DNA from: Paramoeba atlantica
Taxonomy: Eukaryota; Discosea
DNA length: 64,000 nucleotides
Reading direction: 5' to 3'
Assembly: GCA_977017575.1 (NCBI GenBank)
Contig: CDRNVI010000085.1
Coordinates: forward strand, 29,013 to 93,012
Under the pieces are notes generated by a model. It was not told the origin of the DNA. It saw only the letters and a program-made list of their open reading frames with translations, and searched no databases. Position numbers and translations under genes: made by a program. This document shows positions 30,401 to 38,778 of this stretch, piece after piece (position 1 is the stretch's first letter; every line of letters starts with the position of its first letter).

Positions 30401-30956
30401 CCGGTGCTTTGGAAAGAGCACTTCTGTTTGCCAGATCTGCTATGACCTCGTTATCGCTGTCAAGAGACATATCTTCGCTCTCGTCTTCGTAATGTTCCTC
30501 TTCCGAGTCAATATCCGGTGTTGTCTCTTGTTGTGGTTCTTGACGTGGCTGTTCGTCGAAAGATGTCAATCGAAAGGTCTTAGGCGTGATTTTGATTTTG
30601 ATTTTGTCGCTGTGCGCACTGTTCTGTTCGCCGTGATCAGCCCAGTCTTTTGGCAGAGGTGTAGATCCGACGATTCGAATTCTTGGGGTTTTCTTTGGTT
30701 TGGACATTTCATGCGTAATTCGGCCATCTCCTGTGGTGAGATCGGGTAAGTCTGACGCCGTGTGATTTCCGGAGCGTTCCTTCATTCCCTCTTTCCGCGA
30801 AACTTGTAGAATCTTGATTATTGAGCCGTCTGAGGAAACCGTTGTTGTGCTCTTCTTTTCTTTGCCACGCTTTCCTTTTTCACGTGATTTCTCTGTTGTA
30901 CGACTTGTCTTCAGGTCTGAATTTTTGCTCACGACTGAGCGGGAAGGGCGTGTCAT
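27417..30956 (-). CDS. REL-7 RT with CCHC and restriction-like endonuclease
   Basis: From the ATG at 30956 (27 nt after the leader) this is an uninterrupted 1179-residue protein. Residues 1-190 are charged and probably disordered. The conserved domain W-G-K-G-T-E-C-V-I-E-W...G-P-S-G-F-L-Y-L-P spans about 192-270. RT motif A (T-V-D-F-T-N-A-Y-N-T-P) is near 589 and motif C (A-Y-Q-D-D-V) near 680. The knuckle C-P-G-C-S...H-V-A-G-C-x2-C is at about 966-990 and R-S-G-P-D-L-A-I-M-W-P-H-M-G-E-V-L-Y-D at about 1049-1068, with the P-D-x13-D spacing of R2-type endonucleases. No zinc finger or Myb motif like that of R2 is seen at the N-terminus. With intact ORF, leader and target duplication it is the best candidate for a recently active copy. 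Confidence 0.93.
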   Translation of the reverse strand: MTRPSRSVVSKNSDLKTSRTTEKSREKGKRGKEKKSTTTVSSDGSIIKILQVSRKEGMKERSGNHTASDLPDLTTGDGRITHEMSKPKKTPRIRIVGSTPLPKDWADHGEQNSAHSDKIKIKITPKTFRLTSFDEQPRQEPQQETTPDIDSEEEHYEDESEDMSLDSDNEVIADLANRSALSKAPDHVHNMVAKWGKGTECVIEWGFRQDTVNYTSKGIVVGRTSRKGMVKVKISYNPAQGSKGPSGFLYLPHTNRIRICSIRATKLIKVETITRNLEEHADNVSSDENGQSDLEPLPTMVPIDSSFSIHVVAIFRAILRGYPSVELDSEKTAIWHKFLNAPRDSLATIRQLSRQNQRVGHINKQADPSENETLSIEQREELGVDRRSIKNALTTARAGNIGKATRILDNVYKVSNLTAHEKLQKLRDLHPEGPSIEIPEADFPRIGVVDKSELRLAVEKLARGASPGPSGLSESMMRLLVEDEEACLSLCHMIRDVINGDVPVSVRKRLTRCRIIALPKPQNGIRPVAMGETILKICGSILLERHECALRKYFSPMQRGVLHKSACESIVHELLQEYEDGCALITVDFTNAYNTPRRDAITQALLENPVFKPFMRLFYLEYGLSSELLFFAHNALFATIESSSGIRQGSSLSSMYFCALLHGPIREIASLYPDVKIRAYQDDVTLSSTNVPSLEAAFLHLREITGELNLRVNFQKCEFFQKNTTYEPFSLHNLGVKLCTDSIKILGAYIGKDNVVEDLLLRKLSKHKCLFRRLLLMGPSNLSLAILRRCTIPRQDYHLRVHRPEATRRLAHSFESHVHEVLQKWCGADAQALKLAALPQKLGGLGLTSCTLKQQHYFAAARESIEEHLEPNKAPVDSQGNDKSKAKIQSRAEKARKSLKKIMSQAHEKQLTEIQKDSTAANIIKRTKEANIHLENTSNYVNPYLFRYTLMMRLGIGLPKAPAKVTCPGCSNQESPSTIIPHVAGCSRCSGMNSTRKHSHIVRYLSELCSKAGLPSVIEPRIYSSYHCTKCKCTISADVAAQHPCKARRIRSGPDLAIMWPHMGEVLYDFTIVHTCCSSYAKHTSSALMQQVSDRKYKKYVTEKGVDSDSFKCLAATDCGLLHDDTKALLKALSQRAKLKYESVRNAFQLEIEKMSAYTVVSQLRDYIPAEKWMSELRL

Positions 30957-30983
30957 AACGATTGAGATAATAAGAAAATAAAT

Positions 30984-31014
30984 CAACAAGGTACAGAAAC
31001 TGTATCTTTATCGT
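30984..31014 (-). other. Leader at the REL-7 5' end
   Basis: On the minus strand it starts ACGATAAAGATACAG, directly at the target duplication, and ends CTGTACCTTGTTG. The first ATG follows after 27 nt. Confidence 0.75.
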
Positions 31015-31023
31015 TATTCCAAC

Positions 31024-32080
31024 CGATCCAAAGAGGCATATTACAAAAGAATGCATGTGAGTCCATTGTACATGAACTTTTGGAAGAGCATGAAGCTGGA
31101 GCCACAATTTTGACGATTGACTTCAAGAATGCATACAATACGCCACAACGTACGGCAATAGAAGAAGCGCTCCTTCAATACCCGGTATTCAAACACTTTA
31201 TGCGAATGTTCTATTTTGAATATGGTCAACCATCGGAACTTTTATTTTTCGCCAACGACTCATTACATTCCGTGATCGAAAGCTCGTCTGGGGTCCGTCA
31301 AGGATCAGCACTCTCTTCGGTTTATTTTTGCGCACTGCTACAAGGTCCTTTGAAAGAAATTGCGAAGCTCTATCCAGAGGTTACTATCAGAGCCTACCAG
31401 GACGATGTGACGATGAGCTCCAAAAATGAGTCATCTTTGGAAGTTGCGTTCCTTCACCTCAAAGAACTAGCAAGTGGTCTGAATCTTGAAATTAATTCCC
31501 GTAAATGCGAAGTATTCCAAGGCTACAGTTCAACGAATAATCGAGGGATGGATCTCAAGGAACTTGGGGTGGAAGACTGTGTGGATTCCATCAAGGTCCT
31601 AGGAGCATACATCGGGCATAATAAAGCCGTTGAACGAAAGCTCTTGGAGAAGTTAGGGAAACATAAATGTTTATTTCGAAGACTTCGCGCTATGGGTCCC
31701 AGCAACTTGTCACTAGCGATTCTCAAGCGATGTACCATACCCCGTCATGATTACCACCTTCGAGTCCATAAACCTGGAGCTTCGTTTCTTCTTGCCCAGG
31801 TGTTCGACGAGGAAATCCATGAGATCCTAAAGAAATGGTGTGGTGCAGATAGTGAAGCACTTAAACTCTCTGCCCTCCCATGTAAAATGGGAGGTCTAGG
31901 AATCACCTCAACCGTTCTAAAGCAACGCTACTTTTTCGAAGCGTCCCTAAAATCTATTGATGAGCGATCGAAACCCATTAATGCTCCGGTAGATAAGGGA
32001 GGCAAGAAACAAGCCGACAGCACACGAACGAATTCACAAGCTGCACGCACCCAGCTAAGAAAGAGCATGAAGAATGAACA
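31024..32080 (+). pseudogene. REL-6 part 2: RT core
   Basis: This continues in frame from part 1: G-I-L-Q-K-N-A-C-E-S, motif A (L-T-I-D-F-K-N-A-Y-N-T-P), motif C (A-Y-Q-D-D-V-T-M-S-S), L-G-A-Y-I-G and G-G-L-G-I-T. It ends at the target ATGAAGAATGAACA, where a LINE 3' end is inserted. Confidence 0.93.
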
Positions 32081-32146
32081 ATATGTCAGGGCATCCGGCT
32101 TATGTCGGATGATGGGACTTAGCGATCCCAGCTTCCCGAGCTAACT

Positions 32147-32186
32147 CACCCGGCGTCGCATAACAAGACGCTAAAGAACTAGGGTG
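32147..32186 (+). other. Hairpin module a
   Basis: Arms GCGTC (32153-32157) and GACGC (32167-32171) enclose a loop with ATAACAA; boxes CACC and AACTAGGGTG flank it. The arm sequence differs from the other modules but stays paired. Confidence 0.75.
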
Positions 32187-32211
32187 AATACGATGAATAC
32201 AATATGGATGA

Positions 32212-32255
32212 CACTACCCGGTGCCAGTAAAACGAGGCACTAAATAATTAGGGTG
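32212..32255 (+). other. Hairpin module b
   Basis: Arms GTGCC (32221-32225) and GGCAC (32236-32240) enclose AGTAAAACGA; flanking boxes CACTACCC and TTAGGGTG. Confidence 0.75.
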
Positions 32256-32285
32256 GATGTCATTCTGGCAACGTAGAATGGGTGG

Positions 32286-32330
32286 CACCGCCCGGTACCG
32301 AATATAACAAGGTACTAAGAAACTAGGGTG
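32286..32330 (+). other. Hairpin module c
   Basis: Arms GTACC (32295-32299) and GGTAC (32311-32315) enclose GAATATAACAA; flanking boxes CACCGCCC and AACTAGGGTG. Its antisense shows AGTTTCT-TA-GTACCTTGTT, almost the 3' part of the putative leader. Confidence 0.75.
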
Positions 32331-32643
32331 GGTGCCATTCGGGCTAATCTTTGGAATGTGTTTGTGTTTTTTTTTATCCACCCTCAAAAGATAGAGTGGT
32401 TTTTTTTGGTCAAGGGGCGCCTTATTTGCATTACCTAAGGCGCAGGGGTATAGCGCACCCCACCTCCCTAGCTGTAACCTAACTCCTCTCCAAACGGAGG
32501 TCAGCCGTAGCTTGCTATGGCTGGCTCTCCGGATACGTCGCAAGACGTATTCGGACTGCCCGTTTGGGGAGTTGAGGGGCCATAACTTTTCGGAGTCAAA
32601 AGGCCCAATACATCATCATCATCATCATCATGAAGAATGAACA

Positions 32644-32840
32644 CGAGAAGACAGCAGCAGAATTGAATGCAATACCGAGATTCCAAAATATCATAAAGCG
32701 AACGAAGGAGGCGAACAATCACTTAGATTCAACGTGCAACTACGTAAATCCATATCTTTTTCGTTACACTCGAATGATGCGCCTAGGAATTGCTCTAAGT
32801 AATGTGTCAGGCGAGATTACATGCCCTGGATGTGGAACAA
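32644..32840 (+). pseudogene. REL-6 part 3
   Basis: In frame with part 2, it covers the segment before the knuckle (N-Y-V-N-P-Y-L-F-R-Y-T) and its first cysteines (C-P-G-C-G-T). It ends at GGAACAA, the target of the REL-8 insertion. Confidence 0.92.
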
Positions 32841-35178
32841 ATTTTTTTTTTTTTTTTTTTTTGCGTTTTCCATTAGTTGTTCAGGGGTGAACTTTGCATT
32901 TGACACCGTACAAGTATGTACAACAGTTACGTCATACAATATCTCTCCCTGGTGAAAGCCGAGCTGCGCATTCATGCTTTTTTTTTCCGAAAACGAAAGC
33001 GTTCGTTTATACTAAATTATCTTTTTTTTTTTTTTTTTTTTTGCACACTAATAAAATAACTTGTAAGAGTTTTTTTTTATGTGCCACGAAGGGCCATTAT
33101 GTCAATCATCCTAAATTTCTAAACGTATACTTCTACTCCAGCTAATCTGTAGTTTTTTTTTTGTTTCCTTTATTCTAGATTCATTTCCCAAAATCATATC
33201 CCTAAAGTCGCATCTGCTGCTGTGGTAATTCCATATTTTTTTAGGTGGCTTGATAAAGTCGATCCTGTCAGCTCTTGCATGTATAAACAAAAATCCTGGC
33301 ATATGAATTCGCGGTCTATCTGGCACCTGTCCGCGAGATTGTGTAGCAGATTACGGGTATTCACGTGGAGCAAGCCTCCGGAGAGAACTGGTAAGCACTC
33401 AAACTGTTCAGCAGGGATTTTGTTCGTTTTGACATACGTATCGTTTTTTCTTTTCGCCGCGTCTTTCATTAGTTGCCAGCTCTTTTTCCCTAGATTCGAT
33501 GGAGAAAATTCATGTATGACCGTAAAGTCATAAAATACAGCTCCCGAAACCCAGTGGATTAAAAGATCAGGTCCTGACCGTTGTAGTTTGCGGTTCTTGC
33601 ATCTATGGTGATGCTCTTTTTGTTGTTCGTCGTTCAAGGTTGCTGAGCAACCTAAACAACGGTACGATGCGAATTGTCGTGGTTCTCGTTCACACGGTAT
33701 CCCGGCTTTCAAGCATAGCTCGTATATATACCTAACAAGCGCATTATGCTTTGTTGTCGCGTTGCTTCCTGGGCATGTAGAACATCCTGGAATATGTGTT
33801 AATGCTTTTTTCGAGTCCAGAATTAACCTACAACCGGGACATAAAATACTGTCGGGAAGTTGTTGTAAAGGTAGTCCTAGTCGGGGGCGAATCGCTAAAC
33901 TGAATTGAAGGGATGGCACCAACCTAGCACTAGATTGTAACCATTCGTAGTTGCCTTTCTCACTCGACATTTGTATGATTTTTGCTTTATCCGGATCTTC
34001 CATTAGTTGCTTTCGGACCTTCTGGTGATGCATTTCAGCCTTAGTTTCTGTGTTTACATTAGTAGATCCACGTTCCGCTTGAGCAGTGTTAGAGTTTAAA
34101 TGCTCGAAAGCAGAATTTTTGGATGCAATGTAAGCAGATTCCCTAATAGGCATTGTGGAAGAGAGACCGAGACCGCCTAATTTTAATGGCATTCTCGCCC
34201 AGGAAATTTGTTCTGCCGTCAACTCTCCGAACCATGAGTTCAAAACATTGTCCACCTTCATGTCGAATTCTTTACAGAGTTGTTCTGTCACTTCTGGTTT
34301 ATGTGTCCGCATGTGATACGTCTGGCGGACGTTTACACATTTGGAGAGGATGCGTAATGAAATGTTGTTGATGCCCATCTTTTGCAGTCGGCGGAATATC
34401 GTACTCTTGTTTTGCAGCTTCCGCAGCAGTAGTTCGCTAACCCGATCGCTTTGACCAATGTACGCGCCCAAAAATTTCATCGCCTCGGTTTCCGTTTTCA
34501 CGCCCTCTGCTGCCAGCTCTACTGGAATTGGGTTTTCCGAGATCCCTGTAAACCAAATGCATTTTTGTTTTGCTAGAACTAACCGTTTTTCACCGAGTAG
34601 TGTCTGCAGCCTAAAAAATGCCTTTGAAAGCATTGTAGGATCCCGTGCCGCCATGTTCACATCATCAATGTAGGCAAAGATGCGCACCTCGGGAAATTCT
34701 AAAGCTAAGTTTTCCAATATTGGTTGCATTAAAGTGCAGAAAAACACGGTAGCGAGCGACGAACCTTGTCGAACTCCAGCACAGCTGTTCACAATTCCAT
34801 GAAGCTGGCCATTCGATCCGTAATACAGCAGTTCCGATGGTTCCGCATATTGAGCCGCGAAAAATTTGTAGAATGGGCGCAGTGATTCGTATGAAAACAA
34901 AGCAGACGCAATTTCGTCTCGAGGTGGAGAATTAAAGGCATTTGCAATATCCAATGATAGAATGTTTTGCCCATCTTCATATATTTCTCGCAGCTGGTGA
35001 ACAATTTTCTCACACCCTGATTGCTGCAATACGCCATATTGAAGTGGCGTGAAAAATGTTTCCAGCGTTGTCTCGTAACGTTGCAACAGAACAAGGCCTG
35101 CTAATTTGTCCAGCACTTCGCCCATCGCGACTGGTCGGATATTATCATCTGGCTTAGGGAGTGCCACCAAGCGGGCCC
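32841..35178 (-). mobile_element. REL-8: 5'-truncated REL element inserted in REL-6
   Basis: A 2338-bp insertion flanked by GGAACAA (32834-32840 and 35179-35185). It has two poly-A tracts on the minus strand, T runs at 33022-33042 and 32842-32862. Between them lies about 160 bp with a REL endonuclease remnant (G-E-I-L-Y-D-V-T-V-V-H near 32910-32960), which looks like downstream sequence carried with the element. Confidence 0.9.
33194..35178 (-). pseudogene. REL-8 protein lacking its N-terminus
   Basis: The frame enters within the RT fingers (F-R-A-R-L-V-A-L-P-K) and runs to a stop at 33194. Motif A reads S-L-D-I-A-N-A-F-N-S-P and motif C A-Y-I-D-D-V-N-M-A-A. The knuckle C-P-G-C-R-L-I-L...H-I-P-G-C-x2-C and R-S-G-P-D-L-L-I-H-W...F-Y-D-F-T-V-I-H are intact. 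About 400 residues are missing at the N-terminus, the usual outcome of incomplete target-primed reverse transcription. Confidence 0.92.
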
Positions 35179-35185
35179 GGAACAA

Positions 35186-35808
35186 TCGAAACATCAAGCA
35201 AAATCATTCCTCACGTAGCGGGATGTTCACGATGTGCTGGCATGAATTGCACGAGAAAACATTCTCATTTGGTACGCTATATTGCCGAAATGTGTTCCAA
35301 AGCTGGTCTTCCATGTGCGATCGAACCTCGTATTCATGCGTCCTTTTTTTGCACCAAATGCAAGTGCTCAATTTCCCCAGAAGCGGCGGAATACCATCCT
35401 TGCCGAGCGCGTCGAATTAGATCTGGCCCAGACCTAGCGATTATGTGGCCAGATGTTGGAGAAATTTTATACGACGTTACCGTGGTACATACGTGCTGCA
35501 GCAGCTATGCAAAGCAGAGCAGCAATGCCCTGCTGCAGAGTGCGGAAGAGCGGAAGATAGCAAAATATGTCAAAGAAAAAGGTCTTGATCCAGAATGCTT
35601 TCGCTGCATAGCTGTGACAGATTGTGGAGTACTACATGAAGAGACAAAGGTTTTGCTGAAAACATTGGCGAAAAGAAATGATGTTGATTACAAGATTGTA
35701 CGAGAAGCTTTTCAACTTGAACTGGAAAAATATTCAGCCTATGCAGTCGTCTCTCAATTGCGCCAATATATAGAAACCGAGAAATGGGTAGGAGGACTCC
35801 GTCTTTAA
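35186..35808 (+). pseudogene. REL-6 part 4: knuckle and endonuclease
   Basis: This resumes in frame after the REL-8 target site: H-V-A-G-C-x2-C-A-G-M-N completes the knuckle, then R-S-G-P-D-L-A-I-M-W-P-D-V-G-E-I-L-Y-D-V-T-V-V-H and a C-terminal helical region ending in V-G-G-L-R-L and a stop at 35806-35808. Confidence 0.93.
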
Positions 35809-35956
35809 ACACTCCTCTGAATATTACATTTTCGCTGCTTTTAACATTTCGTTAATAATGTTTCGTTGCTTTCAGCCTTTGGTGATTAATAATGTTTCGT
35901 TGCTTTCAGCCTTTGGTGATTACTGTTTCGCTGCTTGGTTAGGTTTCAGCCTTTGG
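35809..35956 (+). other. REL-6 3' UTR with internal repeats
   Basis: The unit TTTCGTTGCTTTCAGCCTTT is repeated from about 35865, with shorter variants. The REL-9 3' UTR (38330-38450) has related TTTCGCTGCTTT units, so REL-6 and REL-9 share this 3' UTR type. No poly-A separates it from REL-9. Confidence 0.7.
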
Positions 35957-36001
35957 TACCAAATGTAAAGCTCACGTTTCCGAGGGAGAGATAGAAAAAC
36001 A
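35957..36001 (+). pseudogene. REL-9 upstream piece
   Basis: Reading T-K-C-K-A-H-V-S-E-G-E-I-E-K-H, this matches REL-1 at C-T-K-C-K-A-H-I-S-P-E-S-I-E-K-H. It is cut by the TIR transposon at GAAAAACA and continues at 37771. Confidence 0.75.
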
Positions 36002-37762
36002 GGGTAGGGGGGACCTTCGATGAGTACTCATCGAAAGTCTACAACTTTCCGTGAGTCTCATCGAGAGTCTACAACTTTCGATGAGTACTCATCGAAGCGT
36101 TTTTGAGCGACCCTAATAGAGATTTTCGAGATTTTTTTATTACTCACCGAAGCGTTTGTGGCAAACAAACTGAAGCGTTTGCATAAAACAAATTCACAAT
36201 CCTTCGGAAGGGGTGGACACAGGTTCCCAGTGCGCTACCCGCGTGCTGGAGCGTGCGGGGCGCCAAAAGATATTATTATGTCCCATGGTCAAAAGAGAAT
36301 CCGAACTCCTAATCGATAATAGAAGCTAAGTCAGACTGCATAATTTACAAAAAGAAAACATATGATCTACTCATAGTCTGATGGCCATCAACGTAACGGA
36401 AACATGATACCTTAAAAGTTTACGAAAAGAATTGTACAATGGAAATTTTGATTTCTGAGAATTATATTTACGTTAGTTGGCCGACGGGCATTGTACGTTT
36501 GTTATTCATAAACTAGTTTATATAGTGACACAAAGCATTATACAGTGAACTGGTAATAGAGCGCGTTTTTATCCTTTGAAACTTTTTGGCGGGTGGTCCC
36601 CGCGTGGACACCCGTTCGAGAAAGGGAGGGAAGGGAGTTCTCTCCAGGAAAAAGTTCATGAGGTATATAAAATAGATTTGATACTTACTTCGCGAAGTTG
36701 ATATTACAGTACTGGTGAAGATAATGTCTTTTACTCTGTTGTCCATGATGGATGTTATATTTCGGTAGCTCTGTAGTTCTACAGATTAAACATTACAGTT
36801 TACATACGCTTACTATATCTGATTGACTATATGTTTTTCTTCCGGAAGTGCAATTCACGTTAAAACCGGCAAAATAGCTGAAGAATCCGTCCTACAAAAA
36901 ACAACAGGGCTACGCTCACAGTTGGGCCTTGCCTCTGGACAATCCTGCGGAAGGGGTAGACGGGTTGGGGGTACGTTCGTTGAGTTCTCAACGAACGGAA
37001 ATTTACGGTGGAAGTCAAGGACTTTTGTGGAACACCCAAGATTTTTTTTTGATTTTCCTTTTCCGTGCGTTCAGTATCCTACACTTCACTACATACGTTG
37101 ACAACGCCTCCGTAGCGAAAACTACGAAATTCAGTGAGCTTCGCAAATTGCTTCCCACTAACGACGCACAGGGGAATCCTACGCGGGGTACGGCTCAGGC
37201 CCGCTCACGCGGGCCCTCGCCGTTTCGCGGCCGCGCGCACCCCCGCTCACGCGGGGGCCCCCGCGCGGCCAAAATGGGTACTAAAATTTGTTATCAAGGT
37301 AGTTGAGCTTCGCAAATTGCTTCCCACGAATCTAGAGAGAAGCACACGTACAATAATCTTTAACGATAAAGATACAGTTTCCGTACCTTGTTGATTATTT
37401 ACTTTTTTTTACCTTTCATGGGAGTGTTCACACGCTCCCAAGCAAAAGAATCAGGAGTAGTCCTGAGATTTTGCCGCTCCCTCCTGCCCGCCGGAAAAAG
37501 AAGGCCGTGATGCCAACTCCTCCTCCGCCCGCCGTGCCAATATCCACCACCTCCGCATGGAGCGCACGGGTCGCCAAAAAATATTATTATGTCCCAGGGC
37601 TACGCTCACAGTTGGCCCTTCGCAAAAAATTGATAAAATACGAAAAATTGAAAAAGTCAAAAACACCTTCGATGAGTACTCATCGAAAGTCTACAACTTT
37701 CCGTGAGACTCATCGAAAGTCTACAACTTACGATGAGTACTCATCGAAGGTCCCCCCTAGCC
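36002..37762. mobile_element. Non-autonomous TIR DNA transposon (hAT-like by TSD size)
   Basis: The 1761-bp element has 32-bp terminal inverted repeats (36002-36033 and 37731-37762, one mismatch; outer part G-G-N-T-A-G-G-G-G-G-G-A-C-C-T-T) and an 8-bp target duplication GAAAAACA (35994-36001 and 37763-37770) in the REL-9 coding sequence. Both ends contain further copies of CGATGAGTACTCATCG, itself a palindrome. There is no transposase ORF. An 8-bp duplication fits hAT or P superfamilies; I cannot decide between them. It contains internal direct repeats (37136-37158 and 37304-37326), strongly palindromic GC-rich sequence around 37200-37268, and a leader copy at 37358. Confidence 0.85.
37358..37393 (+). 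other. Complete leader copy followed by a short ORF start
   Basis: The same 36-nt leader as at 14772-14807 with one difference (TTTCCGTACC). After 24 nt an ATG at 37418 opens M-G-V-F-T-R-S-Q-A-K and stops after about 30 codons. This looks like the 5' end of a processed, leader-bearing mRNA of an unknown element, captured inside the TIR transposon. Confidence 0.65.
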
Positions 37763-38182
37763 GAAAAACATCCCTGCCGTGCCCGCAGAATCAGATCAGG
37801 CCCCGATCTAGGAATCATGTGGCCTCACATAGGTGAAGTGCTGTGTGACATTACAGTCGTCCACACCGGAAGCCCAAGTTACCTAAAAATGACAGAAGCA
37901 CAACTGCTGCAAAATGCTATTGAAAGGAAAAAGAAAAAGTATGTTTACTCTGGCGGAATAGAAGATGATTATTTTAAATGCATTCCAATGACTGAGAGTG
38001 GTTTTCTTCATGAACATACACGAAAATTAATAACAGCTTTAGCGAAGAGAGCAAATCTGAATGTGAAAGAAGTAGTAGAGGCCTTTCAACTAGAGATTGA
38101 AAAGCTGAATGCGTACACGATTGTCACGCAATTACGCGACAGCCTACCAAAGGCCGCATGGCTAGGTTCTATCAATTCGTAG
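37763..38182 (+). pseudogene. REL-9 endonuclease and C-terminus
   Basis: The reading K-H-P-C-R-A-R-R-I-R-S-G-P-D-L-G-I-M-W...L-C-D-I-T-V-V-H-T-G is closest to REL-1, and shows the C-terminal 50 residues that REL-1 has lost, ending L-G-S-I-N-S and a stop. The 3' UTR (38183-38582) has TTTCGCTGCTTT repeats, an A run near 38268-38281 and an AATAAA-like signal at 38470, then the 18-bp array. Confidence 0.85.
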
Positions 38183-38582
38183 ACCTACACAACTGAAAGT
38201 TTTGATTGATTGATTGATGTAAGCTTGAAAGAGTAATTTTGGTTCCCTCATAGTCAGATGACGAAGTAAAAAAAAAAAAAAATGTATTTTGCTCGCCTTT
38301 GGTTATTTTTGTTTTGCTGCTTGGTGATTATTGTTCCGCAGCTTTCAGCTCTTGGTTGTTACTGTTTCGCTGCTTTGGGTTATCACCGTTTCGCTGCTTT
38401 GAGTCGTCACTTTTTCGCTGCTTTCAGCATTCGGCTATTACTGTTTTGCTTTTTTGAGTAACATGTGAATAAATAAAGGAACGGAAAACACGTGAAACTA
38501 TTATTTTGAGTATACAGCAACATTGTATACTGCCATTGTATACTATAACAAGACGTTAAAGTCGTAGATGAATGTAAAAAAA

Positions 38583-38776
38583 TTTACTTTTATTAAGACC
38601 TTTACTTTTATTAAGACCTTTACTTTTATTAAGACCTTTACTTTTATTAAGACCTTTACTTTTATTAAGACCTTTACTTTTATTAAGACCTTTACTTTTA
38701 TTAAGACCTTTACTTTTATTAAGACCTTTACTTTTATTAAGACCTTTACTTTTATTAAGACCTTTACTTTTATTTT
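38583..38776 (+). repeat. 18-bp terminal array behind REL-9, about 11 copies
   Basis: TTTACTTTTATTAAGACC repeated, identical in unit to the 85-copy array at 3934-5471. It ends at the REL-5 sequence (GGCGTGTTG from 38780), so it is the 3' terminus of the compound insertion in REL-5. Confidence 0.93.
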
Positions 38777-38778
38777 TT

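Larger units (their letters stand above)
27013..31014 (-). mobile_element. REL-7: full-length REL element inserted in REL-6
   Basis: A 4002-bp insertion flanked by TATTCCAAC (27004-27012 and 31015-31023). The 5' end carries 31 nt of the leader (30984-31014) directly at the target duplication, so this is a full-length copy. The 3' side has T runs at 27013-27022, 27101-27122 and 27203-27217. Around 27060-27080 a diverged terminal unit (GTGGTCTTAATCAAAC) is visible. Confidence 0.93.
32081..32628 (+). mobile_element. 5'-truncated LINE insertion with (ATC)n tail
   Basis: A 548-bp insertion flanked by ATGAAGAATGAACA (32067-32080 and 32630-32643). Its last part (from about 32470) matches the 3' end of the LINE at 40973-42781, including GCTTGCTATGGCTGGCTCTC and a tail of CAT/ATC triplets. 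It carries three hairpin modules at 32147-32330. No coding region remains. Confidence 0.92.

Noticed and set aside
32894-33145. Plus-strand frame with phenylalanine runs
   Set aside because: The runs come from T tracts that are poly-A tails of the minus-strand REL-8 insertion.
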